Source: Varroa destructor
Taxonomy: Eukaryota; Arthropoda; Arachnida; Mesostigmata; Varroidae
DNA: 64,000 nucleotides
NCBI RefSeq assembly: GCF_002443255.2
Contig: NW_019211458.1
Coordinates: 26,440,485-26,504,484, forward strand
Reading direction: 5' to 3'
The notes beneath the pieces were generated by a model. That model had not been told where the DNA came from and did no database searches. It saw only the letters and a program-made list of their open reading frames with translations. How positions within the stretch are numbered: position 1 is the first letter of the stretch; each line of letters opens with the position of its first letter. Positions 50,673-63,903 of this stretch are shown piece after piece. The translations under genes were made by a program, and so were the position numbers.

Positions 50673-51180
50673 AATGTCATCCATTTGAAAATTCCAACAT
50701 GCCGAGCGATAATATAATCCAAGTATGATGAAGCAAAGTATTTTCGAGCCTCTGTGCATAATTTACATCAGTAGCATATAAGCAGGTTCTGCCAACACCG
50801 TCTGTGCTACACCCTCACTATGCATTGTGAAACGAATGTAAAAGTAAAACGTATAATAAAAATGAAATGTTAAAAACTATTTACCACATCCGCAATGCAG
50901 GGTCCGCTCCCAATTAAATAAAACCCTAAGCATTTTTTAAAGTTTGCGGTTATCCTAAGACTTGCTCATACTGAACGCTTGCGATATAGGAGTAAGCAAC
51001 TGTTTCTTGTCAAATCATAGCTCATTGTTGCTATTGTCGAACTTCGCTCATTTATACCCACATGGCCATGACGAAAGGTCGTCGCTCTTATCGAATCATC
51101 AAGTCAGTAACCAGCGGTAATATCAAAAATTTCTCGATTAGAAACTGTGCACACCTGTTCAGAAGGTTAGATTGACTTAA

Positions 51181-53300
51181 CGAGGCAGAAGCCAACCAAC
51201 TGGCCTTATGCCATATGAGCAAGCTATTGCAAATGAAGGGGTCAGATGAAACAAGAGTTATCTCTTCTGCACAAGCCAAGCAGATCCGAAATGAAGTAAC
51301 TTTAAAGAATTCGTCGTTTCTTCGCACCAATTTGCGCCGATGTACTTTTTTCAACGACCGGCATCTTTCAGTCTCCTATCCAGTTATTTATGTTTTTCGT
51401 TTTCACTCTTGCGTCCTCCACTTTGAATGTTTTGTCTCAAATCCAATTGTGAATTCTCTAGCAGCGGGACACTGGCGAGCTCTGTCGTCGACTGCTTCCA
51501 GATGCCGTACTGCACGGGCTTGCCTTTCCGGGATAGTTAGAGTGCTGCTTAGTGCTCCAGTCGGCGAAAGCGGCAGCCTTTATTCCGTTAATTTTTCTTT
51601 CTATTGCCATTACTGCATTGTTTGTCCGTCCGCCCGATGGCCCACCAGCCCCTTCTCAACAGTGTTCGTGACTAGCACTACCCTGTATTCGCTCGGGGCC
51701 ATCAACGCTCCCTGTTCTCAGCCACCGCTTCATCCCGCTACCGCTGCCGCCACCACCACATCTAAAATGTGCGGTGACAATGGAATATGCCTACCCGATT
51801 CAAAATTCGCATATGACCACCCTCCTGTGATGAGGTCCCTCTAAAAGCCCCTGGCGGGTTTTGGAGCCACTTAAACGCTACTTCGCTTCCGACCCTTTTG
51901 CCTTCTTCGCTGTCGTCTCCACTCTCCTCTGTAATCCAGTTTTCGTTCGTATAAGCCGCCTCTGCTGGTCCCACAGACTGTCATACGGTTCAGCGAACGA
52001 CGAAATTCCTTGAAGCCTGCCCCTCTACCGCATAAACGCACGCAAACTGACACGCATATACACACATGGACAAACAATGTATTCTTCCCTGCCTTCTGAC
52101 TTCACATCTTTCTAGGTCTCTTTTAACTTTCTTAACGTTTTAACGCGTATAAGCATAAACAAGGGCAAGTACGTCAAGGACTGTGCGAAACTTCGGGTTA
52201 AGGAACCAGAAGCAGCGACGATTCAAGATAGAGCACTCATCGTTTAATCGTTGGATTCTAAACGTTTCATCGGGGACTGACCGCCCCGTGTGCTTATATA
52301 TGTGTGTTTACTGATATTTGTCACACATCGATGAACAAAACCTGTACTGATGCACTCTCCAGCAGTGTAGCTTTTCTTCTTCGATATAAGTGAATTTAGG
52401 AGACTGTAATGACCAGTGTTCTAGCGTGATTAAGCGTCGAACACCGGATACGTGTCCGTTGCGTGCCTCTGTGCACTGTCCATCTGGGTTCATTTCATTG
52501 TCTTCTGTTTTTGAATCTCCCACATGTTTAGCGGGACGCCGCAAAGCGGACGGTGATGCGCAAAAATATATCGGCTGAACTCGGGCTGGGCTCATTTCGT
52601 TCGACCGGCTTGAAATGTCACCTGCCCGTTGCCCACTGCTTCATCGCCAAGACAACAACCGATTTCAACAGAATGATCGTTACGCAAATAAAGAAACTAT
52701 TATTACTGCCAATGCTATAGCTAAAACGGTTCTGAATCATTTAGAGCGGGCCACTGGCCGACGGCTCGACGTGTAGAGCGTGTATACTAAGCAGCCGGGT
52801 GACTAAACACAGGTTTAGCTATTGTGTCTGTCACTGGCCGTTCCGTTCGCGGTCACTAGTCGCCAACAAATTTCTTCTTTGAGGAAGGAAAAAGGCAGAG
52901 GAACGCCAAAGAGGAAGTCGTGGAGCTTCCAAAAGGGCGCAAGGTTGTCTGCAACCGAGTTCCAGTAAGCCTCTTACCCCAAGCCCATACCGGGCAACCA
53001 ACAGGGAAAGGGCGTCGCCCGGGCAGCTAAAGAACCGGTTATAGTACGGTGTGCTGCTGCTGACCCATCACCCGCTCGCTGGCCGATAGAACCATTAAGA
53101 AGGCGTGGCTGGCGATGTACAGAGGACATGAGCAGTGCCAAATGCTTGTGTTGTAACGGGCGTTTTTCCACAGCCCCATCTGCTGCGATTCCCACACACA
53201 CAGACATTCGCGCACAAGATGGGACCAGAGCAACCTGGGAAAGCTCGCTTCTCCGAGAAGTCAGATGTTCCTAAGCGCCAAATGTAAACAAACGACTTTA
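51181..53300. other. GC-richer block containing the longest open frame, unassigned
   Basis: The longest ATG-started frame of the window (51215-51844, 209 codons, +) lies here. Its first about 45 residues (starting MSKLLQMKGSDETRV) look ordinary, but the remainder is Ser/Cys/Leu-rich and reads like pyrimidine-rich non-coding sequence. I recognise no domain, and nothing supports a promoter, splice sites or poly-A site. It is left unassigned. Confidence 0.3.
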
Positions 53301-56300
53301 GCCACTTTATGGGATAGTCCCGTTAAGATTTCATGTACGAGGATAGCTTAAGCAACGTAATGTCGAGGGCTGCAGCGACCCTTGCAACTATCTTGGTGAG
53401 TGCCCACTCCTGCTGCTAGTTGTCGAGTTTTGCTAACGTGGATGACGCCGACTGAACAGATACATATGAGACGATGGATAACCCGATGTGGTTCAAAAAA
53501 AAAAAGAGCAAAACGAAGGAACAGTAATGAGATTACTTGTCGATTCATTAAATTAAACTAAAAACAACAAATATGTGCTAACATGTTCGTATTAATAACA
53601 CTTGGATCTTCTAAAAACCCTAGACGCTTTGAGGCACTCAGTTAATTAACAACAGAGTTCAGCTAACGATTAGGACATGAATTTACAAAATCGAATTTGT
53701 TCAAGAAAGTTGTCATCTGTCGACAGCTAAAACGACACGGACCCCGTAAAAGTCGGCTTGCCTTGTGGCAATAGCCGTAGCTGATTACACGCAACGTTGT
53801 CTAAGAGAGCTGAGGGCAGATATAAATTTAAATTGGTCCATCGCATTGAATAATTCCACCAGGGCATTTGGTTAAAAAGAATTGATCTGTCTTCTCTGTC
53901 AAGATTCGGAAGGGGCCGATTGACAGTTGCCCTGGACGTGACAATTAGACTGGGTAACAGTTATCGACGTGCAGAAAAGTAAAGCTGAAATCGATTAAAT
54001 ATACGTGTTCGATGATCTACAGTGAAAACGTCGTAATACCGGCGATTGATAATTGCGTAGATCTATACAATTTACTAGGTTTACGCATCACTGGCGTGTT
54101 TTTCCAATGAAACCCTTCTGGGAGACTTGAAACTTGAAAACAAAGATTGTTATTAAATTGAATTCTTCCATTACAAAAATACAGTCCATCCCCTAATGCC
54201 TCATTGCAATGAAAACAGAAATGGTGCGTCCAGCAAGAAGAGTTTTACAACTTGAAATTAAAAAAAAACTTGTTCTGTCCGCTTAAAGACCACAGTATGG
54301 TAGACCTGCAAGTAGGGAAGGGGGCAAAATAGCATTCGATTCGCAAAAAAAAATGTCTACAGACTACCGTTGTACGAATTCACCTATGGTACTGCAATGG
54401 CGGCGTTGCAAGACAAATTCATTTTGACTATGTAGATAATCATGGCTAGCTCGTAATTGTCCCCTTATTGTTATATCCCTTTTTACATGTCTAGATTGTA
54501 CTGTATTTTGTTTTGCTTCGGTTTACGTGCAGCCCTTAAGGTCGATGGAATAAACGGGTATATGTGTAACATGGTGAGCATCTTGCGGCACCTATATCCT
54601 GTCTAGGTCGAATAACGTGCTTCGTGGATTCTCCAGCCATATTCCATGTGATGATTCTAATCATAGGTACTTATCGTGAAGTTCTTATAGTTGAATGAGC
54701 CGCAACAGCATATTCAAATAGTATTTCGTTCGTAGCGGCCATAAACGTGGGGTCCAGGCGCATCTGGGTACTGCCCATAAAAACCCAGGAGTTTTGTGTT
54801 CAATTGGCAACTGAACTGAGCGTATGCTGTATGCTGTATGTAGGTAAACGTATTTACGAGCTCTACCTGTGTTTATATAAATAATATATACATTTAGTAC
54901 AAACTAACTGTTCGATGTTTTCGAATATATATTATTAATATGTTTTAATGAAATCTATTATCCAATAAAAACCATGAAACCTGGTATCGAAACTAGCATT
55001 ATAGACGCAGACGCTTCTGTAAATAACGACTTAAATTACAGATTATTAATTACAGATAAATCTGTATCACAACAAGCTTGCTCAATGAGGTTGGTATGAT
55101 TCACTAATTTACACGACCTTTTGTTTTTATATGCTTGGTTTCATATCAATGGTTGCTTTGGCCGATTTCACGACCTCAAACTGGGCAACAAAAGACCCAT
55201 CTCTGAACCCTGCCAAAGCCCCCGCGATAGCGCCTTCGGGTTATACAGGAAGCTACGCCGTCTAAGTGCTATCCAGATTGAATGGACTTAGGCTATTTCC
55301 GAACGGCGAATTAATTTCCGCTCTTGTGCTTAGCACGTAAATAGAAAAATATGGCAGAACCGCGATCGCCACATCATCCAATTATACATTCAGTTAAATT
55401 GAATAAACTTACGGTTACAATGTTCCGTATTGTCATTTAAGTTAGCTATACAAGAACTATAATAAAATTAAACTATTATCAATTAGAAATATAACGCTAG
55501 CAAATAGTAGACATAATAGTAGAAATCACGGCTATGTATTTATCGAAATTAATTTTTACATAATAAATCTGTGTGAGCGGTACTGGGTGTTGATCAAAAA
55601 ACCTGTTGACGACATCTGCTTAAAAGCATCAAATTATGTTTGCCTACTCTTCTCAGATTATCTAATACCTTCGCTCTTTACTAAAATTTATTAAAGAGGC
55701 ATTTTTTTTGTTTGATACTATCTACAATTTCCTGTACCATTATAAAGCATTACACACGGTTCATAATTATTCGATTGTTATTATACGACTTTTTTGTGGT
55801 GAACTGTCCCTTTTGCAGGATACCTAGGTTGCCCAACTCTTTATTTCGATGTGACACATTTGTTTTTTAATTAAACTTTGTTAAAGGACATAACAGCATA
55901 AAAAAACGTTAGAAAAAAGATCCGTCCTAAACACATGTGCTATTTAGACGGTATCGATGCCCTGGCCATCTTAGCCATCGAAGCTTGTTTAGGAGCTTGC
56001 ACTATTTCCCCACTTTAGCACGTCCGTCTCGAATTTTTTATGAAACCTTTTTATTGCTACCGAATAGCACATAACATCCGTTTACGGTTTTAAAAATAGC
56101 CAGGGATATACGAATGTACCCCGTTGAAGGAGTGAGGAAGCAATCAACGTAGAATGTCTCCACACTTTATGCACCCGGCGACGGCACGGAACTAAAGCGT
56201 CGGCTGAGCGCACTTTTTTAAATATGTTTCATCAATTCCACTGCGGCTTCGGCACGTATCACCATGGATTACGCTGTCTGATTCAATATGGTACAGGCTA

Positions 56301-56440
56301 GAATATAGAATAGGTTGGGCTATGATTACAACTTTGATAAAGCTCTATATTGCTCAACGCTGATAATCTAACGGACACTGAAAATACATGTTAATAATGA
56401 ACTATTTATTGGATACATATCGCAGCCTCTCATCTATTTG
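53301..56440. other. AT-rich region, nothing recognised
   Basis: Long AT-rich stretch with no frame above about 66 codons, no readable transposon motif and only small palindromes (for example TACAGAT/ATCTGTA near 55050). Confidence 0.45.
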
Positions 56441-57540
56441 ACTCCATTTTCGCCCGCGTCGCTCCCAAACCACCGTACGTAAAGGCTATTCTGTAAGTTC
56501 AAACGAATACAATGTGAGGTAGTAGCGCTTATTTTCATCGGTACATTCACCGCCGCAGCTGTTACGGATGCATAAGCCACACGATCCTGGGTGCCGGTCG
56601 GTTTTTCAGCCGACGTACATGCGTGCCTATGTATGTCGGTTTGATAGCAAGATGTTCAAGCTCAGTCTTTCCAACAGCGCGCCTCAAATTAAGATAAATA
56701 AGCTCCATCTCCCTTTTCCTGCCTCCCGTCCGACCAGGGGTGCACGTCCCGGAATCGACCTAGCAGTCGCCGTTTCCTCGTCGCTAGAAAATACAGCCTT
56801 ACCGCCAACTAAGAGAGAATTTATTTTGAAAGCTGTGAAACCTCTCGAGGACAGAATGGAACAACAGAACAATATTGCCTGCCCTATTAGCTGGGGTTAC
56901 TAATGGATTTGTTTGAAAGGGACAGAAATGCTTTGCTTTAATTGTTTCTAATCCTGGCATTGTTATATTTAGTACTACCCGGTTAACTCGATAAAAATGC
57001 TTGGTCGAAGTCTGGCGGAATCTATCACTGTCGAGGACAAACTTTTTTAGCTTTGGCGTGTTGTGTAATGTATTGATTTTTTTTTTTCTAATTTTGACCC
57101 ACATCGCGTTGTTCTCGGGTTTAAATATGTATATGCTTACCTATACTATATGTATATAAACAGATTTTACTTTTTGACGATAGTTTTTTTGCGCAGTTAC
57201 GACCCGAAGTGATAGCAAGGTCATGCATCCGAGTCCGCCTAGACCCGTATGTTTTTATAAGTATGCAGCGTGTTTGTCGTAGTTTATTAAGTCGTCTCAA
57301 TGAACTCTTTTGTAATAGATCGCAGGTCAAACAGGGGTAAGCCTTGTCACCTTTAGGTTATTCACTAACCTGTTATTAACTGATATGATTTTGGTATGCG
57401 TTGACTGAAGCACTGAGGTACACGACCATACTTTTCTCGAATCTACCGTAACGTATCAAACCACTTATTTTGCAGTGAGCTCCATTCAATTTCAAATGTA
57501 TGTATACGCGTGTTCTGTAAAGAGATACCGATTTTAAAAC
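56441..57540. other. Moderate-GC island and AT-rich spacer
   Basis: A 111-codon frame (56568-56903) shows no domain. The string TGAGGTAGTAG at 56515-56525 equals the first 11 bases of let-7, but the rest diverges and no precursor hairpin is seen. Confidence 0.35.
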
Positions 57541-60280
57541 GCTTTACCATGCCATGGATCGGCTCATAGCTCGATCAACCAGTGAGTCAGCCGTTTGACT
57601 AGCCTTGTCCTCTTTTGCTGCCGCTGCTCAATGTTACTTCAGTTGTAGCTCTGTTAATATCGCACAGTGAAGATAGGATCGCGAAATCGCGCAAGGTTTG
57701 TATCGACAATATTACTCTGCTTCCCTACTTCTCTGCTCCAATCTCAGTCCAGCCTAGCTCAGCTTGCAGTTCTCCGTCGCATGGTTTTGAAAGCGAATCC
57801 ACGCCCACAATGATATCTCTGTTGGGCGCGTCGAAGACGGTATGGCTGACGGCAGGCTGGCGGCACACCGGTGCTGTTGTAGCCCTTGCCGGCACCTTCG
57901 TTGCTACAGCAGATCGAAATAGATTTCTTTTCATCCGGACGGACATGGAAGGCGATGAAAACGTGTGCCATCATGGAAAAAACTCTACCGTGCTTTGCTG
58001 TTTATCGACAGCTTCTGATCGTGAGCCTCGAGCCGGTCGAGACTTGGAGGTCACTAGCTGTCACCGCTTGGCGATAGATGCTTGGACTGCTAAAGCCCCT
58101 CATCTGCTCACCGGCAGGGGAAAAGGTCCAGACGGAATCCCGTTCCGCGCGGCTCGATCGCAGACGTAGTATCTTCGCACTGATAGTAGTGTTGCTGTAT
58201 TTGCGGATATCGCTGTGGGCAGTATCAAACCAGCCTCACTGCTAAACGAGTGACTACAGTTGTCTTTGAGACGCAGCACAAGCAGCTAAAGGAGTGGTGA
58301 GAAACTCACCACTCGGCGGATGGCCGGCACAAACAGCTTGAGCTTGGAGCAGACGTACTGCTTCCACTATCACTAGCGACGAGAGCAGGCGCACTATCGG
58401 CACGGCAGGCCCCGCAGGCACTACGAGTTTCAGGCCTCTCCATTGTTATTCGACTGTTCTACGAATGTCGTCAGCGTATTGCGCAAAACGACAACACTGG
58501 AAACGACAATGCCCACAGAAGCTGCCGCCGGGCCACTGCGATCACAACAATATCAACGATCAGTAGACTGGCTGGCGACGAGGGGAACGGGCCCTAACTA
58601 GGTGCCGTTTAAGACTAGAAGCCGCCTTGGAAAGAGAATGAGAAGAAATAGACTTGTAGCAGCGGTAGTTGTAGTTGATCGAGTGCTATGCCCGGGAGCT
58701 CTTCTCTCCACCGCTTCGGGGACCTGGCGCTGCTCCTCTCCCGAAGAGATCTGAACATCAAGCCCACCAAGCGACTTCCTTGGTTGCAAGTACTACCGAC
58801 TGCTGGGCTATTCTGCCGGCGGCGGTAGACCAGAAAGAGACGGCAGCTCGGTGAGTGTTCGCTGTGAGCGAAACCTGCGTTTGCATCAACATCCGCCCTT
58901 GCCTCTACCTGTCTTTCTTCTGTTGCTAAACAGCGCTGGTGGAGATAATATAATGGCAGAGAAGTAAAATGAAGGCGCCGCTGGGACTGCTTTAAGTCTG
59001 TCTGCGCCGGCAGGGGCCGAGTGTGTCGGAACGAACGGGTGAAAGACCGAGTCTTTGTCGCCGCAGCCCTTGGTAGGGTCCAACCGACAATTCGCTTAAA
59101 TCATCGTTGCCCCTATCTTTGCGTCATCCTCTATTTTGAGAAAAAGTACGTTCTTCTTCGCCCTTTGGTACCGCCAGCTTAATACATCTCAATTGTGGAA
59201 CGTCGACTGGACTGTGTAAAAGGAAAAGGTAAACCAAAGAAGAGAAGAGGAGAAAGCTCTGGGGATCGTAATATGGATGGGGCGGTTGGGACTTGTGGGG
59301 GGCGAAAGCACGAATGGGGTATACAGAAGTCCATCCTTTGAGCAGGCGGGAGGCGGGCATTGAAGAAGTGCCTTGGGCGCGAGCAAGGAAGTGGGGAACG
59401 TTCGCATTGAGTACCCGACTGCCTGGTGCGGATACCCCTGCCGCTGCTGCCGCTGAAGGCTTCGCATATTCCACGATGCAATGCTTTCTCTGCCAGTGCC
59501 CAATGCCGGTGAGTGTCAGACGACAATTCCTTGCTGGCAACTAGGGAATGCTATGGCCTAGGGTGACCGGCAACCGACAGCGAACAAAAATGGGCGCAAC
59601 CTACAGCAAAACGGCCAGTCCTATGGGAGAACCGACTGTGTTCACCGCCTGCTCCTCCCACCATATTCCTCGCCCGCCTGTTTACCTGCTCACCATTCGC
59701 CTCTTACTTTCACACAGACACGCACACAAACATACTCCGCAGCGCACACATACAGACAAACACAGTCACATATAAAGACTTCTATCTGAGTGGCCTCTTG
59801 CTCTCTGCCCCTGTGCCCACGCCTCATACACCAACAAACAGCTTGAACAAGCACGATACCGATCCCCTCGGCAGTCAAAACCGCGGCAGGACCCGACCGC
59901 CAGCACGTCGGGCTGAAAGACAAGCAAGTCGAGCAAAGCAAGGCCCTGTTCCGTGCTGCTACTGTTAGCTTTGCTACCGGTGGCTGTCATATACACTCAG
60001 TTCCGCCCTAAAGACACCAAACGAAAGCACCTATAACATCCACACTCCTAGCCCCAACTCCATCATCAGCCTGGATTTCTCAATAGTCGGTTTACCTCAG
60101 CCGGGGTATTCCACACTCAGTTTGCCCCAGCTCGATTGGTATCCCGAAGCGTGCGCGCAGGACCGCTACAGCTATGCGAGAGTCGACCCAGAGACCCCGG
60201 GTCATGCAGCTACAACGATAGCAGAAGAGGTATATGCGAAACCGATCTGACGCGGCGGCAGTTTAATTATAAAAAATATC
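57541..60280. other. GC-richer block, no recognised gene
   Basis: Contains a 184-codon frame on + (57615-58169, TTG-started, no motif recognised) and three overlapping minus-strand frames of 104-138 codons at 59124-59540. The latter are explained by a purine-rich + strand. A CA-rich stretch lies at about 59710-59770. No exon chain can be built by eye. Confidence 0.4.
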
Positions 60281-62179
60281 AAGCACATTCGCCAAAGAAA
60301 AATATGCGGATCTAACGCTGTACGGACACGCATTTTCCCCGTAATGGGAAAGTCGCATCGGAGGATTTACAGTTGACTAATTGTAATTTCGTATGCATTC
60401 AAAAATTTCGCATGGTATCTAGCCAGGTACAAACATATTTACGATAAGGATAGTTTATTTTACGTATTGCCCATTTCAAGAAACAGGGCGAGCCGATTTC
60501 ACCGCAGACGAAAAACGATGTCAAGTGCAGCCCCTGGGCACAATTACATACGAGAAACGAGGGACACCGTGGTGCTGACTCTACACTTTTTTTCGTTCCC
60601 TGAAATGAAGTTCCGTTATGCTAAGGGCCCTCCCACAGAGATATCGCATAGCAGGTCTCGAGGTAGGCCTTGTGTACATTTGCATGGATATACGTCTCGT
60701 AAAAATCAACTGAAGAGCTCTTCTGCAGCCTTGAAAATGAGTTCAATCAATTATGAGGAAAGGCAGTGGTCAAAAAGGTTCATCAGCCATCTGGTAAAAT
60801 TCGTATTTCTAGAGTAAGCTCTGTATAGAGACGTCTATTATTCTCTATTCAACTCCCATATGTGTACACCTTGAACAAGCGCAACTATTTAGTAATTACA
60901 GTAGTATGCCTCAAAAAGCTGGCGCCGAGGAAAATATCAAGGGATATCTGTCCGCTGTCCGTGAGCTAAAATTAAAAAAAAAAAAAACAGCTGTGAAATT
61001 TTTAGGCTTAGTTTGTGTTTTAACTTACCAGTTCATATGATCAAGGTCCAGTACTATTGCTGAATACTACATATATTCTCGTCAACGATATTCAGTTACT
61101 TCAGATTATATTGCTCAACAAGCTAACGCTAAAGCAGTTGTTAGGTTTTATATTAATTAGATCGCTATAATGTTTCTGGCGCGTGGACAGCGTTAAGTTC
61201 CATTTGAATTGGTTCTTCTTAACGCGATAGCGAAGTTTCATAAAACCTAGTGAGAAACCTGGTTATAATATAGATTAAAAGGTTCGAAATCTAGCATAGC
61301 CTAGCTTTGTTAGATTTGAGGCAGCATTTACTGACTTCAGTCGTGGAAGGCCTCTATCAAATACAGAATCGTAACTTATTTAACCTTGGTAAAAATGTTT
61401 ACCAAAATTAATAACTAGAAAAATGAGAAATTAGGGGAAAATTACGTATGTTAGGAAAATCAGGAACTATTTTTAATGTCAATAGCTGCTTATATGGTTG
61501 TCATGCCGTTTATTGTACAAACCTCAGATAAACTTAGCGAGACCCACCTTGGTAGGATACCTAGTAGGAACGACTTCTTGATACTTATATATGAAAGAAA
61601 GGTGCTTCCAAAAGCTTTTTCACATATACCTGAAAATGTTATAAAAAAAAAAAAAAAAAAAAAACCAAAAACATATATTACAACACACATACAAATTTTG
61701 CCCTAATTATGAAACGTTGTCAGTGATTTGCCATTTGTCGCCTGTAAAGGCTATCAAGGAGATTTGAAAAACGACGAAAATATATAAGATAATCCAAAAA
61801 AAAGTAACCTAACACTGAAACACTTTTTGCCTGAAGATTTTTCTCTACAGAGATTAGGTACAGTTAAGGTACGTTCATAAAGTCTAACTGTTCTCGGCCT
61901 ATTTTACGTATAGTATGTTGATGTGCTCGTCGTTGTCATTTGTTAGATATCTTCAGGTCTTTCGTGTTAACTATTAAAGGGTCATGCTAAAGGGTAGCAA
62001 CAACGCGAAATCGAAACGGGTGACTATAATAAGATACGTTTAGGGTGAAGAAGGGGGTTCTTGCATTGCGTTGAATGTTGGATACACACACTCAGATACA
62101 GAAACATAAGGCCAACGTCGTTAAAACGGTATAGTGTTGGGGCTTATATAGACTGGATCGACAACGGGATTACGTGTGA
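60281..62179. other. AT-rich region before the LINE remnant
   Basis: No recognised gene. Holds A-runs at 60974-60987 (14) and 61643-61664 (22). The last part may contain eroded upstream sequence of the retroelement that becomes readable at about 62.2 kb. Confidence 0.4.
61643..61664 (+). repeat. Poly-A tract of 22 bases
   Basis: Uninterrupted A-run in AT-rich sequence. A retrotransposon 3' tail is possible, but no body is readable immediately upstream. Confidence 0.95.
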
Positions 62180-62990
62180 TACAGGCAATGGTCAGTGGTG
62201 CTGACAGACTTGGGCAATGATTACCTATCAACATTGCTTAGTGAAATCTTACCATCGGAGAGAAGGAACGTTCCGGATGACTGGAAACTGAGTCGGATAG
62301 ATTTAGCCGGGCAATATCTTCTTAGTAGCATTAATGAAATCGATAATCTATTGTAACCGACCTAAAAGAGGAAATGGTAAGGCAAGAAGATAGTGAAAAC
62401 CAACTAGTGCTTAGGTCGTTGCCATTCATAAGAAGGCAACGACTAAACGTTAGATTATTGATAGTATATTGACAAGGATATATTGTAGATAGTATAGATC
62501 GATAAAAGATTACTAACCACCTGTTTTTTGGATATGGAAGAGTGTGAAGAAATCACAAAGCCCCTGCGATATGCGGCAGTGCTCATGCACTCGTAACTTC
62601 GACCTGGTGATAGCGTCGGATTGTTGACGGCAGCAGTTAGCTATGATAGAATAATACTGCCCTCAATTGAGCCTTCTAATACTTTTACAGCGGAGAATAA
62701 TTTTGTAAGGCTCAAAGGCAAATAAAAGTCCGTTTAGCTAGACATCCGCATTTATACCATCTAATTGCACCGGTGCTCTGTAGATCATCTATTCCGTAAA
62801 ATCTTTCAATTGAACGTAATGCTTTTTGTGGTGTATACTATAACAGAATCACTATAAAATATGGACTATTACAAGGTGCCTCTCTAAAATGTGGCTCTGT
62901 TTACAACGACATAATTTAAGCCGCGGCAAAAAAATATATTTGCTCTAGCGTGTTGTAAGAGAAAGCAAGCTTACAGTGGGATAATTTATT
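62180..62990 (+). mobile_element. Decayed non-LTR (LINE-type) reverse transcriptase
   Basis: Reverse-transcriptase blocks appear in the right order on the + strand. The first runs from about 62207: DLGNDYLSTLLSEILPSE, then NVPDDWKLSRI at 62267-62299. It matches the fingers-region block (L..LL..I....VP.DWK.S.I) of LINE reverse transcriptases. AAVSYDRI starting at 62630 resembles the block with the first catalytic Asp (AFD-type). FCGVYYNRITIKYGLLQGAS, starting at 62824, continues into LKCGSVYNDI and matches the G.PQGS.LSPLLFNIYINDI block. Where FADD is expected, FALA is readable at 62939-62950, so the catalytic pair appears lost. Frame changes and stops separate all blocks. The clade (RTE, CR1, Jockey or other) cannot be decided from these pieces, and endonuclease and ends were not found. 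Confidence 0.75.
62415..62443. repeat. 9-bp inverted repeat inside the LINE remnant
   Basis: GTCGTTGCC at 62415-62423 and GGCAACGAC at 62435-62443 form a small hairpin with an 11-base loop. It lies inside the decayed reverse transcriptase and is probably incidental or a small internal rearrangement. Confidence 0.6.
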
Positions 62991-63660
62991 CGAAAATTGC
63001 GAGGCCCAAGAAAAGCATCGGTTGAAAAAATAGGTTTATAAGGCTGCCTGTAAATTTGAAATCTGAGATCTGCCTCGGCAAACGTATCGAAAACGACACC
63101 GTGAAATATTATAGTTTAGCTCATTTAGCTCGGTGACATACAAAAAATTCTGCCAAAAACATCGGACCTCGGCATTTTGAAGATCGTATACGCAACAGGT
63201 TGGCTGATTGAGGATATATACAAGTTCGATAGGAGCCACATGATAAGGATGCTAAGACTCAATACATTTGACATATTTATAATACTTCCAATATCGGGCA
63301 AATTTGTCAGATTATAACACAATATAGATAGCGATACCCCAGCTTAAATAATTTAAGAAAAATTATTCATAACTTAACTTTGGAGGCGTTTTTCAAGAGA
63401 CAGGCCAAAAGAGAATAGCATTAAAATAGAATTATAGCTTCACGTGTCTACATCGGTAGTGGAAAGGAGTCGCGCTCTTTTCATATTTGCTTTAGTTCGG
63501 GGAACACTCCCCCGGTCTTGCCCATTGAGCGTCCTGAGATACGCAGACACTTTTACGACTTAGGAAAGTAACTTGTCTTTCGTTCATACAATACAATTAT
63601 TGCTATTCCATGATTTTAGCTTGGTTCCATTTGTATTCATTTATATTGCTAACCTATACT
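62991..63660. other. AT-rich region after the LINE remnant
   Basis: No recognised gene. Short minus-strand frames at 63036-63322 have no motif. Confidence 0.4.
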
Positions 63661-63675
63661 CCTGATTTTTGCCAG

Positions 63676-63903
63676 TCTTGCCTCATGTTTTACGTTCCCG
63701 CCGATCTACATACGAGAGCTTGTGCAACGCCTATTATTTGTGTTCTAAGGGAGCCAAGGTCTTTGACGTCTGTGTCGTCGGGGCGCACCCCAAATGCGAA
63801 TTGGACTTTGAACGGTTGTCTGAAAAACGTCTGTTGTATTCAGGTCTCCGGAAAATTTGCCGAGGAGCCTACTTTGGCCGTGCTATATGTAACGTAACTT
63901 TGT
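63676..63903 (+). CDS. Possible internal exon, small cysteine-rich extracellular module (tentative)
   Basis: The segment is open in one frame and bounded by plausible splice sites: a pyrimidine-containing TTTTTGCCAG acceptor ending at 63675 and a GTAAGC donor starting at 63904. Its length, 228 bases, is a multiple of three, and both junctions fall after codon position 1. A symmetric phase 1-1 exon is typical of exchangeable extracellular domains. The translation contains six cysteines with spacing x5, x9, x7, x20, x9, including CNAYYLCSKGAKVFDVC, whose C-x5-C with aromatic pair recalls a chitin-binding peritrophin (CBM14) core. The later spacing does not fit that family well. A second frame is also open across most of it. 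There is no neighbouring exon in the window. This could be a real exon of a gene continuing beyond 64 kb, or chance. Confidence 0.22.

Larger units (their letters stand above)
47641..51180. other. Mostly AT-rich region with microsatellites
   Basis: No recognised gene. Contains a (GGCA)6 tract at 49790-49813, (TA)n at 50452-50498 and a TA-filled foldback at 50603-50672. A short GC-richer island near 48540-48830 has overlapping 85-120 codon frames on both strands without motifs. Confidence 0.4.

Noticed and set aside
51215..51844. Longest ATG-started frame, 209 codons, as a protein-coding gene
   Set aside because: The C-terminal three quarters are Ser/Cys/Leu/Pro-rich as expected of pyrimidine-rich non-coding DNA. 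No domain is recognised, and no splice or start support is seen.
56515..56525. let-7 microRNA, because TGAGGTAGTAG is present
   Set aside because: Only the first 11 bases agree. Animal let-7 is conserved over its full length, and no complementary arm is found within about 80 bases.
57615..58169. 184-codon plus-strand frame
   Set aside because: It begins only with TTG, shows no domain, and antisense frames overlap it. Nothing links it to exon boundaries.
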